A stretch of DNA of 24,560 bases from Silene noctiflora (lineage: Eukaryota; Streptophyta; Magnoliopsida; Caryophyllales; Caryophyllaceae), in assembly GCA_009801015.1 (NCBI GenBank), contig VHZZ01000449.1, positions 218,932-243,491 of the forward strand, given 5' to 3'. How positions within the stretch are numbered: the stretch's first letter is position 1; each line of letters begins with the position of its first letter. The notes under the pieces were generated by a model. The model was given only the letters and a program-made list of their open reading frames with translations, had not been told where the DNA came from and ran no database searches. A program made the position numbers and the translations under genes. Shown here piece after piece: positions 1-8,520 of the stretch.

Positions 1-1079
1 AATGATTATGAGAATGTGAATTAAAGATTTGATGTTGCCTATTTTTTATAGTTGAAAATAACCTATATTCTGTAACCCTAATTTACCCACTTTTGACACT
101 CTCCCACTCATCCACTACCCTGTCCCCTGAAACTGTCCCTTCTAACTGCTCTCACCCCAATACACAGGCTTGCATAACTAATAATAATGTATCTGAATTA
201 ATTATGAGATATGCTAATTTGGATTTATTTTGTAGATTGCACGGGTGAAGCGTATTACACATGACGATATTAAATTAGCCTTCAATACTTGTTGAGATAG
301 AAATTACTCGGTAGCCTATCATTGCCACCTACCAAGTTCGGAGTGTGCGGCTGATAGTAAAGTTGCCGTAATTTTTGCTCCAAGTAAATCCTCGGTGATG
401 AACGGCTTTCTCGCCAGATCTGAGAGGATCATTTTTTTTACCCGTTTTTAAAAAANANCNTNTNANNAAANTTTATTTTAAAAATTATGTAATTTATTCC
501 CATTATTTGTAATAATTAATTTTATAAATTTATGTCATTCCTAATCATCAAATGTAATATATTCCCGTAACTATTATATGTACTTTATTCTCATATTTAT
601 GTATTTTTATTTTTAATTATGTATTTTATTCTTGTGTTTATGTAATTTTCTTATTGATTATGTAATTAATTCCGTTTGTACATAATTTCATTCGTTTTAA
701 TCATGTATCATATTATGCTGTAAATTATTTCCGGAAAATTGCACAGGAAATTAAATACATTTCATTCGTTTAGACCACTGCACATATGAGGAAATTAATT
801 CCTTTTGCACACCAACGGGACCCACAAATTCTGCATTTCAGAAAAAAAAAAAAAAAAAAGCTGTGCGAAATGACGTGGCACTACCAGCATTCAGCAAAGG
901 CTGTTGAATTAATAAAGATAAGATTTCGCTAGTTTTATTATGCATAGCTAAATTTCTTATACTAGGATTTAGGGGAACCACGGTTGTATGACAATATTTT
1001 GTTAGGTTATTAAATCTGGTGTATTTATTGCTTTGAATTGTTAATCGTTGCATTGCATTGATGTTGATTGGTTAAACGC
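1..1079. other. AT-rich spacer, no gene supported
   Basis: No convincing gene is seen. The stretch is AT-rich, with repeated phrases such as tatgtaatttattcc between about 480 and 700, which look like decayed tandem or transposon sequence, and a run of 18 A at 842-859. A short open stretch after a good splice-acceptor-like TTTTGTAG at about 228-235 is discussed in the findings but is too short to call. The segment 456-471 contains uncalled bases. Confidence 0.5.
456..471. other. Cluster of uncalled bases (N)
   Basis: Eight N characters are scattered through 16 bases directly after a homopolymer-rich T and A stretch. This is an assembly or base-calling weak spot rather than biology. Anything read across it is unreliable. 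Confidence 0.95.
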
Positions 1080-1522
1080 ATGTGATCAATTAATTGTTTG
1101 GTTGAACCTTGACCTAGATCGAAAGATTGGTATAGGGTAAAGACTTGTTGCGAACAATAGAACATCCTAATTAGAGCGAAAGCTATAATAGTATTCTAGG
1201 GCGAATAGTCGACCGAGAGGACATGTTCATTACCCTTCAGACCGTACTTACACCGACCGTTTGACCTATATTCTTGACTCTTGTTGACTGTGGTAAACCG
1301 AAAATCCTAGCTATTTTTCTTCCTATTATTTCTTTTAGATTTATTTCTAATTTGTTTGCTCTTCTTTTCGCTGCTTTTAGTTTAGTAACACAACAAACAA
1401 AACCCCCAAATTTTGTGACTGAGACGGACTTAGATTAGCAAATAGAACACAATTGTCTCTCTGTGGATACGATCCCGACTTCCCTAGTTAGTTAGAGACC
1501 AGTTGGTTTATTTTTGATTAAG
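1080..1522 (+). repeat. LTR-retrotransposon remnant (3' part of a Ty3/gypsy-type LTR)
   Basis: The diagnostic part is TCTCTGTGGATACGATCCCG at about 1457-1476, followed by GACTTCCCTAGTTAGTTAG and TTTATTTTTGATTAAGTGTGCGATTAG. The same order of motifs recurs at 24241-24325 in this window (CTCCCTGTGGATTCGACCC, then GACTTACCGCTAG, then TTATTTTGATATAGGTGACTGATAG), so the two are distant relatives. Such sequence is typical of the end of long non-coding LTRs in plant Athila/Tat-like elements; that family assignment is from memory. The left boundary is not defined and no coding domain is present. The outer hAT-like element at 1531 inserted just downstream. Confidence 0.55.
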
Positions 1523-1530
1523 TGTGCGAT

Positions 1531-2390
1531 TAGACCTGGAAATTCGGGTCAACGGGTCGGGCCAGTTCGGGTCTTTCATTGATTTCAAGTTAATTCGGGT
1601 TGACTCGGGTCATTTCGGGTCTATTTCGGGTTGTTAGTTGGGTCAGTTTCGGGTCAAGCGGGTCGGTAGACCTGGCAAAAGCAACCCGACCCGATTGACC
1701 AGACCCGAAAAGGCTGACCCGAGACCCAAAATGACCCGAACTACATCACCCGAAAACCCGAACAGATCCGACCCGACCCGAACATGACCCGAGCTCTTGA
1801 CCCGACCCGAAAATGACCCGGTTCTGAAACCACCTAACCCGAAAATAACCCGACAAAACATAACTCTAATTGAACCGAAAAGATTTGAAATAGCTTTTTC
1901 TCTCTTATTCATTGACCCGAAAATGACCCGACCCAAAATAACCCGACCCGGATACCCGAAACTGACCCGACGAACAAACCCGAAATAGACCTGAAACCCG
2001 AAATGACCTGAGGCGACCCGAACTAACCCGAAATCAATGAAAGACCCGAACTGTTCCGACCCGAACTGGCCCGATCCGAACCCGACCCGTTGACCCGATT
2101 TGCCAGGTCTACGGGTCGGGTTATTTTGGGTTGGGTCAATAAATAAGAGAGAAAAAGTCATTTCAAGTCTTTCCGGTTCAATTAGAATCATGTTTTGTCG
2201 GGTCATTTCTGGGTTGGGTGGTTTCAGAACGGGTCAGTTACGAGCCAAGAAAGCTCAGTCATGTTCGGGTCGGGTCGGGTCAGTTCGGGTTTTCGGGTCA
2301 CATTCAGGTGATGTAGTTCGGGTCATTTCGGGTCTCGGGTTGGCCTTTTCGGGCCGGGTCAATCGGGTCGGGTTACTTTTGCCAGGTTTA
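1531..2390. mobile_element. Composite hAT-like non-autonomous element (outer copy, split by an inverted copy of itself)
   Basis: The termini are TAGACCTGG at 1531 and CCAGGTTTA ending at 2390, which are inverted repeats of one another apart from one base. The element is flanked by a perfect 8-bp direct repeat TGTGCGAT (1523-1530 and 2391-2398), the target-site length of the hAT superfamily. The body is packed with TCGGGT on one side and ACCCGA on the other and encodes no transposase. The outer copy consists of 1531-1666 plus about 2120-2390, roughly 407 bp. It is interrupted by a second full copy (1667-2111) in the opposite orientation. Open frames on both strands here are by-products of the ACCCGA repetition, not genes. 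Confidence 0.85.
1667..2111. mobile_element. Inner hAT-like element, inverted copy inserted in the outer one
   Basis: The copy begins TAGACCTGGCAAAAG at 1667 and ends TTTGCCAGGTCTA at 2111. It is flanked by a perfect 8-bp duplication CGGGTCGG (1659-1666 and 2112-2119). Its left part (1667 to about 1950) is the reverse complement of 2120-2390, and its right part (about 1955-2111) is the reverse complement of 1531-1666. It is therefore the same element as the outer copy, flipped. At 445 bp it is slightly longer than the outer copy, partly because of an extra duplicated GACCCGAACTG block near 2045-2075. Confidence 0.85.
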
Positions 2391-2398
2391 TGTGCGAT

Positions 2399-2580
2399 TA
2401 GCCTGTCAAAAAGAAAGAAGGAAGGGTAGGTGGATACTCCTCGAAGGCAAGCTTGAATCCCATACAAGAGGGTTTATGAGGGTTTTAGAGAGAAGGGAGA
2501 GGATTTGGAGAGATAAGGAAGAAGGTAGAAATGAATTAGGGTTAGGAGACGAAATATTATTTATCGGGTACTGCACAACG
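2399..2580. other. Spacer between the hAT composite and the palindrome array
   Basis: This is purine-rich sequence (many GGAAGG, GAGAAGGGAG and GATAAGGAAG blocks) with no recognisable gene. A short open frame runs from 2392 into the array but has no family resemblance. It may be the continuation of the LTR remnant into which the hAT composite jumped. Confidence 0.4.
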
Positions 2581-2740
2581 TCACTCGGTCGAGTGACTCG
2601 GTCCACTCAGCCGAGTGTCGCTTACTCGGTCGAGTGAACACTTCACTCGACCGAATGGAACTTACTCGGTCCACTGCCAGCTTACTCGGTCCATTACAGG
2701 TTCACGCGGTCCATTTAAAACTTCACTCGGTTCACTTGAT
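2581..2740. repeat. Eight-unit array of about 20 bp with ACTCGGTCGAGT-type palindromic cores
   Basis: Written in 20-base rows the sequence lines up as eight units. Cores begin near 2583, 2605, 2624, 2645, 2664, 2684, 2704 and 2725, so spacing is 19-22 bp. The best core, ACTCGGTCGAGT, is nearly a perfect 12-bp palindrome; later units decay towards ACTCGGTCCATT. The bases between cores are not conserved, which separates this from an ordinary tandem repeat. A related set of three units with core ACTCGATCGAGT occurs at 23404-23455 inside an LTR-type sequence, so this array is probably also retroelement-derived. Confidence 0.7.
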
Positions 2741-3217
2741 CTAGTCTAGATTTCACTTGTTCCAGGTGAAAGGCTATATTCATTTGTTTGTTGAAGTACC
2801 TTGTGCTTTTGTAGTGCCTTATGTTGGAATTTTCCCTTGTCACTCCTTTTTAGTAGTGGTTCTGTTATGATGAAAGAGTAGATTTATGCGTTGCTTTTCT
2901 TGTGCTATTTGCTATAGAATTTTGTCCTTGAAAAAAAATAAAAAAAAGATAGTGAAATTCTTCCAATGACGATTCTTTCTATTTTCAGTGTCATCAAGGC
3001 TTCAGATCTTATTTCAAGAGAAAGAGTAGATGTTTTAAGAGTTGATAACTTGATATGAGGGTTAGAATTGGAGAATGAGAATTTGTTTTTAATTCCTAAA
3101 TATAGTTTTTATATTTTTTTTTGTCAAATAAACTTCATTTATAAACGGGTGATGAGGGGAATAAATAAAGTGAAAGAAATTAAGAGAATTTGAACTAGAA
3201 TGTTTCGAGTTCTAGCC
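2741..3217. other. Spacer, no gene seen
   Basis: AT-rich sequence with homopolymer A and T tracts at about 2931-2947 and 3113-3122. No splice-bounded open frame, RNA gene or well-bounded repeat is visible. Confidence 0.5.
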
Positions 3218-3222
3218 AAGTG
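3218..3222. repeat. 5-bp target-site duplication (left) of the solo LTR
   Basis: AAGTG lies immediately before the LTR's TG start and is matched exactly by AAGTG at 5269-5273. A 5-bp duplication is the usual footprint of retrotransposon integrase. Confidence 0.8.
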
Positions 3223-5268
3223 TGATATGCTTTTATTTGTAAGTCTCACAAGAGTAACGAGTGACCGTTGTAACATGCAAGGGTCGAACCCAAAAGACGG
3301 AAGTTATGACTCTAAAACGGTTTAACAAATTCTAGTTTAATTCTAGCAAAGCAAATTGAAGGTGATTAATAGTAGCTAGTGAAATTAAGCAAGTAATTAC
3401 TAAAAAGCAAGCAAGTAGAAGGTAAAAAGTCGATAGATTAAAGGACTATGGTGTTCGGGTTCACTAATGTGGACTATGACTAACCTATGGTCACAACTAA
3501 AGGTAGCACCAAGGTAATATTGAGTTAAACCCTCACCTCTCGGTGTAGGACCAAACCCTAGGCTAAGTCGGGTCAAACTCTCATCTTACACCTCCCTAAG
3601 CCTTTTACTGCCACACATCAACCCAACACGAGTCTAAGTTCTCACTCAAACAACATGCAATTAGAAGATAAGAACTCAAATCCTCATTTAAGCCTTTCAT
3701 CAAACACCCTGTGTGCACAAAAGCAAAGCATACTACCAAAAGGCCAACCTTTTTGTATCAAGACCAAAAATCAAGTCAAGTAACTCAACATTAGATCCCC
3801 ATATACCCTAGTAGGGCACTACTCACACATACTTACCATAATAACTACAAAAGATGAAAAACTTTGACATAAGGAAAGCAAGAGGAAACATGTTTAAGAG
3901 GATAAGCAATTAACTAAACACAAACATGTAAACAAATGAAAGGAAATTGAAATTAGGAGAAGAAGTATATCAACAACTAAAGGAACCAACTTGAATTGAT
4001 AAATGGAAGATGAATTTTTCTAGTTTTCAAATTACAACCCAATACTCAAGTGTAAACAATTGACAACTAGTAGATCTAATAATAACTAAGAGTAATTAAA
4101 TACTAATTAGGAAAAGATTAGTGTTTAGTTAAGGAGCTAGTATAGATCCGCGCAATGCGCGGTATATATAGAGTATTTATTTTTTAGAGTGATATTTATA
4201 ATGGAAAACTAAAGTTATGAATGGTGTATTTTTATGAAATCTATATATTTTTTTATCATAAAATTAAGGATTTCATTTTATGCATTTTCTCCAATTATTT
4301 TTATGATTTTTTTTTTGTCACAAACTTAATGGTAAGTATGTGTCAAGTTATTCTCTAAAGTTATAATTATTGCATTTAATCAAAAATTTACCAACTTATA
4401 TTTTATAGTTTTAACATCAATTTTATTTTATTTTGATGAAAAATCCATAATTTTGAATTTAATTATAAGATTAAAGTTTAATTATAAGATTATATTTTAA
4501 TGAAAAAGTTAATAGTTTAAAGAAGGAAAGTTTTAATTGTTCCTTTATTTAGATATATAGAAGCATTTGGAGGGAAAACTAAGAGAATTTTTATTCTCTT
4601 AGTAGTAAGGGGGGTGATTACAAGATTATGCTAGAGTTTATCTATCTAGGGTTGTGTGTCTAAATGAGATTAACAATGAGGTATATATAGTATCCCATTG
4701 TGTTAGGTCTCAAAATAAAGACAAAGCACAATTCTCGTGTAGGGGTATTGCTAGCCGGGCCATAGGCCGCCGACCTCCCTGACGGCGCCGAGCATTTGTT
4801 TGATTGACACAAAATTGGACAATGGTAGAGAGCCTTTTCTCTTCTTCTTCTCTTCCTTTTTGTACTTGGGTTGGTGTCCTCAGCCGGCCACCCAGCTGCT
4901 AGTCTGCCTTCCGGCGCCGTGTGTTTCTTTCTTTGGGCTCCTTCCTTCTCCTCTAATATCCTCAAGGGGAGGGCTGATGTTTCCCAACCGGTGAGCCGGC
5001 TGCCGGTCAAACGGATGAGGGACTCTGGTCTTCTTTTCTCCTCCTCTTCTCTTCAAGCTAATCATATGTTGGCTTCCGGGTTTGCTCCTTATTCCGAGTT
5101 GTCCTGTTCCGAGCCTCTTCCCTAGAAAATGAAGCGAAGATTCATAGCATACTACTCATGTGGCATAAAAGGAACAAAATGCAAGCATTAGGAGCCTAAA
5201 TTGAGTCTAATCATGGTTAAAATGCATGAGGATGAAGAGGGGAAATGGTATAAATTACGCATATATCA
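3223..5268 (-). mobile_element. Solo LTR of a Ty3/gypsy-type retrotransposon, carrying a Helitron insertion
   Basis: The element starts TGATATGC at 3223 and ends GCATATATCA at 5268, giving the TG...CA ends and near-matching terminal inverted repeats of an LTR. It is flanked by a perfect 5-bp duplication AAGTG (3218-3222 and 5269-5273). No gag, protease, reverse transcriptase, second LTR or primer binding site is present, hence solo LTR. Minus orientation is inferred because GGGTCGAACCCA near 3281 is the reverse complement of the TGTGGATTCGACCC motif found near plant LTR 3' ends. A minus-strand TATATATA at about 4682-4689 could be its promoter. Removing the inserted Helitron leaves an LTR of roughly 1.57 kb. 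Open frames at 4660-5125 are not conserved genes. Confidence 0.8.
4137..4617 (-). mobile_element. Helitron-like non-autonomous element inside the solo LTR
   Basis: Read on the minus strand the element ends with a GC-rich hairpin CCGCGCATTGCGCGG (4162-4148, 6-bp stem with 3-base loop), a short spacer and CTAG (4140-4137). That is the classical Helitron 3' end: hairpin followed by CTRR. The 5' end is less certain. A TC at 4617-4616 preceded by A fits the A|TC rule, and a perfect 10-bp palindrome CTAAGAGAAT/ATTCTCTTAG lies just inside at 4579-4602. The interior is AT-rich and codes for nothing. The base after CTAG is C rather than the expected T, so the insertion site is mutated or the end is off by a base or two. 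The flanking LTR sequence appears to continue on both sides. Confidence 0.6.
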
Positions 5269-5273
5269 AAGTG

Positions 5274-5667
5274 TTATCCTTTGGAGGAGCTACCCTACTA
5301 ATTAATCATTTAGTCATTTACCATATTAATTATTATGTCTAGAAATTGTGAATGAAACATGTAATTAACGAAATCATATTGAACTTAGATGATCAAGAAT
5401 GTCTTAATTTGAGGAAGCATGAAAAAGCTGTTCACCAATTATCAAGCTAAGCTCACAAACCAAGCAAGTGATCGAAAGAGGAAATTGAGAAATTAAGCTT
5501 TAGAGTACACTTGTTATGCAAGCATAAAAAGCCTTGGATTTAGCCTTTTAATTTAGGTATGAAAAAACAATGCTACGTGCCATGTGGACTACGGGTGTGT
5601 TTTACATTGCTTTTGGCCTAATAAGGTAGCAGAAGGTTGTGCTCCATATGCTCATTTCTGTTTAAAG
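5274..5667. other. AT-rich spacer
   Basis: No gene, RNA gene or bounded repeat is seen between the solo LTR duplication and the MITE at 5668. Confidence 0.5.
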
Positions 5668-5825
5668 GTTTCAGACGGGTCATATGTAATTCATTTACAG
5701 CTAAATGTAACTCAGTTTAAATGACAGTATTTTACCATAAAAATATGACCCAATTTAACATGTTACCATAAAAATGGCCACATAAGGTTGTCTGAAAGAT
5801 TCAGACGGAATAGTCCGTCTGAAAT
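5668..5825. repeat. MITE-like inverted-repeat element (TTTCAGACGG ends)
   Basis: TTTCAGACGG at 5669-5678 is repeated inverted as CCGTCTGAAA at 5815-5824. A second, tighter palindrome TTCAGACGGA/TCCGTCTGAA with a 4-base loop occupies about 5800-5823. Between them are two near-identical ACCATAAAAAT segments at about 5734 and 5764. No clear target duplication is visible, so the exact ends are uncertain and no superfamily can be named. Confidence 0.4.
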
Positions 5826-5829
5826 GAGA

Positions 5830-6479
5830 ATTAGTGATAGGTTAAAGGTTTTACGATAATTCAAAACAAGATTCTCTTGTATGAATGAGTGACCTCCTGA
5901 AAAGACTTTTTATTACACCTACTTACAGATATCAACTGGCTTAATTGATAAAGTTATGAAAAACGATACTCAAAACCTATGTTTTATTTCTGCCAGCATC
6001 AAAATCACCCTTGTGAGTTCTAACTCGCTTTATGCAAAATAAATGCATTCTATTTTAGATTTTCAATTTACATCGAGTTAGAGTCGATAGGAACACAAAT
6101 GTGGTAAGAAATATCAATTCTAAGTTTTTAACATTGTACATAAAAATAGACTGCAAACTTATTGTCAATCTAGAGATCGAGGTTTTCAGTATAAATTCAT
6201 ATTTGTTCTGTTTTATTATTACGATGGATACCTTCATCGTAAGGAAGACTAACTGTATAGAAAGATATAAGTAATTCAATTTTGGTGTTAAATGAGGGAA
6301 AATGATAATGCCGCTACACTGTTTGTTAATTTCACAATATAAGTTAAGTGTAAGAGCTTGTTACTATTCAACGCTCACAAACATGAGTGTCATTAATAAT
6401 TTCAGAGTAATATTACGTCTTCCCTAAACGAGCTACATACCCACAAAGGTAGAAAAAATGCAAAATACTTTATGCTAGT
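5830..6479. other. AT-rich spacer
   Basis: No supported gene. A 74-codon open frame on the minus strand (6055-6279) has an unstructured, AT-driven composition with no family resemblance and is not annotated. Confidence 0.5.
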
Positions 6480-6652
6480 CTGAGTAATGGTTTCCTTTTT
6501 TTTTGGACACCAAAATTACAAAAATAAATTTGAACTACACAAAACACCCTACCCTGGATAAAATTGAATTTGGACTACAAAAAACTTACCAGAAAATAAA
6601 AGGAGAACCAACACCCGACTAACATAAAAAAAAAAGGGGAATCATTACTCAG
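6480..6652. repeat. MITE-like element with CTGAGTAATG terminal inverted repeats
   Basis: The left end CTGAGTAATGGTTTCCTTTT and the right end, which reads CTGAGTAATGATTCCCCTTT in reverse complement, form a terminal inverted repeat of about 25 bp. The 173-bp element is flanked by AGT on both sides (6477-6479 and 6653-6655), a possible 3-bp target duplication. There is no coding sequence. A GGAGGGAGTA scrap of a Stowaway end follows at 6661-6670. Confidence 0.6.
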
Positions 6653-6670
6653 AGTAGTAGGAGGGAGTAT

Positions 6671-7749
6671 AAGATTATAAGGGAAGGGTTTTGAAACTAC
6701 AATCTAAAGTCTACTTATTTTCATTTTAACCACTAACTTAAAATCAATTAATCTTTTTTAAAACAATCATCTTTATCTTAAGATTAAATCACGGGCAATT
6801 AACACCTCATTTAGATTGTAGTGACATACTTTTTGCTTGTCTTTAGCCTACTGTGTTTCCCCATCTACACTATTCGATTCATTTTAAGTTTAAATTTCTC
6901 GTTAAGCAGAATTAATGAATCGTATGATTATATATTTTCAAGTTGAACCTACACAAATTCTTATTTAAGACGAAATATCAGTTTTGAACTTAAAACGGTC
7001 CATATATGACACATAAACAAAAGTTGAATGTTTAGAGATTAACAAAAAAAAAAAAAAGACTTATCCTATCTATGCAAGTAAAATGTTATTTAGCCCATTT
7101 TAATCCTAAAATAGACATATCTATTTTAAGATAGACTAATTTATAACAAATATATCCGTTTTAAGACAGACTAATTCATACGGCTAGTAGACAGATAAGC
7201 TACATGCTTAATTATGTGAGCTACTAACAGCCTTTTTATAAACCATAATAATAGTACGACCTAAACCTAAAATTTGTGCATCTGGTGCTTCTTTTGATGC
7301 CTAATCTCCCACTCCTACCTTCCCTTTTTTACTCTACTACTACTACTAATAATAATATAAAAGTCTTACTTCATTAAAGTTTTTTATTTTTCGCTCTTCT
7401 GCCATAATAAGGTGGTGGCTGTGGTTGCTGCAGAAGTCTAGTGATTCAGTTTTTCTTCTCTTTTTTAATTTGTTTGCTTTATTTCATTATCCCTACATCA
7501 ACATAAATACTTGAGAGTTGAGACACAAGTACAAAACTCATGGAATAAGACCGTCTTATACAATGACGGAACCAAAATTTGCATGTAGTGACAACAAAAA
7601 ATTTCAACAGGATAAATAAATAATCAATAATGTCATAAGATAAGCTTAAAAGAAGTCTGAAAATGCTAACTAAAAATTTTGAAAATTTCAATGTCTAGCG
7701 AGGACAACCAGCCAACCGTTTCTCGCTAACCCTCTAAATCCGAGTTTTA
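6671..7749. other. AT-rich intergenic spacer upstream of the TCP gene
   Basis: No gene is supported. The palindrome ATAAGACCGTCTTAT at about 7545-7559 is a scrap of a common inverted-repeat family that recurs near 8122. Short repeats of TTTTAAGATAGACTAAT / TTTTAAGACAGACTAAT type lie at 7123-7176. The stretch ends with ordinary AT-rich DNA. Confidence 0.5.
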
Positions 7750-7971
7750 CTCCTCCGTCTCATTCAATAGTTCAGAGTTGCTTTATACACGATTATTAAG
7801 GTAAGAAGAGAGGAGTTAGTTGACAATTACTATTAAAAAAATAAAAAACAACTTGAAATGATGAGCAAATGTAAAGGTCCCACCCACCCACATGAGTTGG
7901 TTTGTTTACTAGAAAAGGAAAGAAACATCAAAAAAAGGAAAAGTGTAAACTATTGATCGAGATGAAAAGAG
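7750..7971. mobile_element. Stowaway-like MITE, 222 bp
   Basis: The ends CTCCTCCGTCTCATTCAATA (7750) and the reverse complement of the right end, CTCTTTTCATCTCGATCAAT, are imperfect inverted repeats followed on each side by AGTTTA-like sequence. The element is bracketed by TA (7748-7749 and 7972-7973), the Stowaway target. It lies about 490-700 bp before the TCP start codon and may contribute to its upstream region. Confidence 0.65.
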
Positions 7972-7989
7972 TATTACAACTTGCAAGAG

Positions 7990-8107
7990 GGTCTTTTTAT
8001 ATACAACAATAAAAAACGGTCTCACACCCACTCTACACACCCACTCTACAAAAGAGTCATTTCTTATTCGTAAAGAAATAGTCAAGTACTCAACCTATAA
8101 AAAGACC
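7990..8107. repeat. Short foldback with arms GGTCTTTTTATA / TATAAAAAGACC
   Basis: GGTCTTTTTATA at 7990-8001 is exactly inverted at 8096-8107. Between the arms is a 13-bp direct duplication of ACACCCACTCTAC-type sequence near 8027-8052. The right arm is followed by ATAAGACCGTCTTAT at about 8122-8136. The arrangement looks like a small degenerate MITE immediately upstream of the TCP leader. Confidence 0.5.
8096..8104 (+). promoter_or_regulatory. Candidate TATA box of the TCP gene
   Basis: TATAAAAAG lies 353 bases before the TCP start codon. A transcription start about 30 bases downstream would leave a leader of roughly 325 nt, beginning just before the C/T-rich and CAA-rich stretch typical of plant leaders. 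The box sits inside the right arm of a foldback element. Alternative: TATATAC at about 7998, or a promoter further upstream with a leader intron ending at TTTGCAG near 8262. Confidence 0.4.
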
Positions 8108-8295
8108 GTCAATTCTCAAACTATAAGACCGTCTTATACAATAATTATCCACATTCAAAATACCAAAAAAATTACTCATCAGTTGTTGTTATTATTACCA
8201 CAGTGTTTCAGCTGCAACAACACTGATATCTATTTCTCTCTCTAAAACTCCTCTTTGCAGAAAAAGCCACAGTACTCTCTGATACATCCTCATCA

Positions 8296-8313
8296 ATGCA
8301 ACAAAGGACATAA
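8296..8313 (+). other. Upstream ORF 1 in the TCP leader (5 codons)
   Basis: An ATG at 8296 followed by four codons and TAA lies in the presumed TCP 5' UTR, 144 nt before the next upstream ATG. Its effect is unknown. It exists only if the leader includes this segment. Confidence 0.4.
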
Positions 8314-8440
8314 ACAACAACAACAACTCTCCAGCTCACAAATTCAAACCAAATAATTTTTCAAAATCCCAAAAAAAATTCACCAAAAAAGAAATTAACA
8401 TTTTTCATACTTTTTCAAAGTGAAAAAATATTACTGTATT

Positions 8441-8446
8441 ATGTAA
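8441..8446 (+). other. Minimal start-stop upstream ORF (ATGTAA)
   Basis: ATG is directly followed by TAA, 16 nt before the TCP start codon. Minimal start-stop uORFs are known in plants to stall ribosomes; whether this one does is inference. Confidence 0.45.
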
Positions 8447-8451
8447 CTGTG

Positions 8452-8520
8452 ATGGTATGGAGGTGGACGACATTGACTCAACACAACAACCCGCCACAGC
8501 GGTCACAACGGGTACAATAA
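8452..8520 (+). other. Overlapping out-of-frame upstream ORF at the TCP start
   Basis: An ATG five bases before the TCP start codon opens a 22-codon frame ending at TAA 8518-8520, so it overlaps the main ORF out of frame. Its context (G at -3, G at +4) is as strong as that of the main start, so it should compete for scanning ribosomes. Confidence 0.5.

Noticed and set aside
1643..2206. 187-codon minus-strand ORF and overlapping plus-strand ORFs at 1797-2429
   Set aside because: The GF/RV/SG-rich peptides come from reading the TCGGGT/ACCCGA repeats of the nested hAT element. Both strands are open for the same reason and no domain is present.
2581..2740. CRISPR-like appearance of regularly spaced short repeats
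   Set aside because: The repeats are too short (12-bp core) and degenerate, the spacing is 8 bp, there are no cas genes, and the genome is a plant's.
4660..5125. Overlapping ORFs of 60-116 codons on both strands
   Set aside because: They lie within the non-coding LTR and have no conserved domains; the open frames follow from local GC-rich composition.
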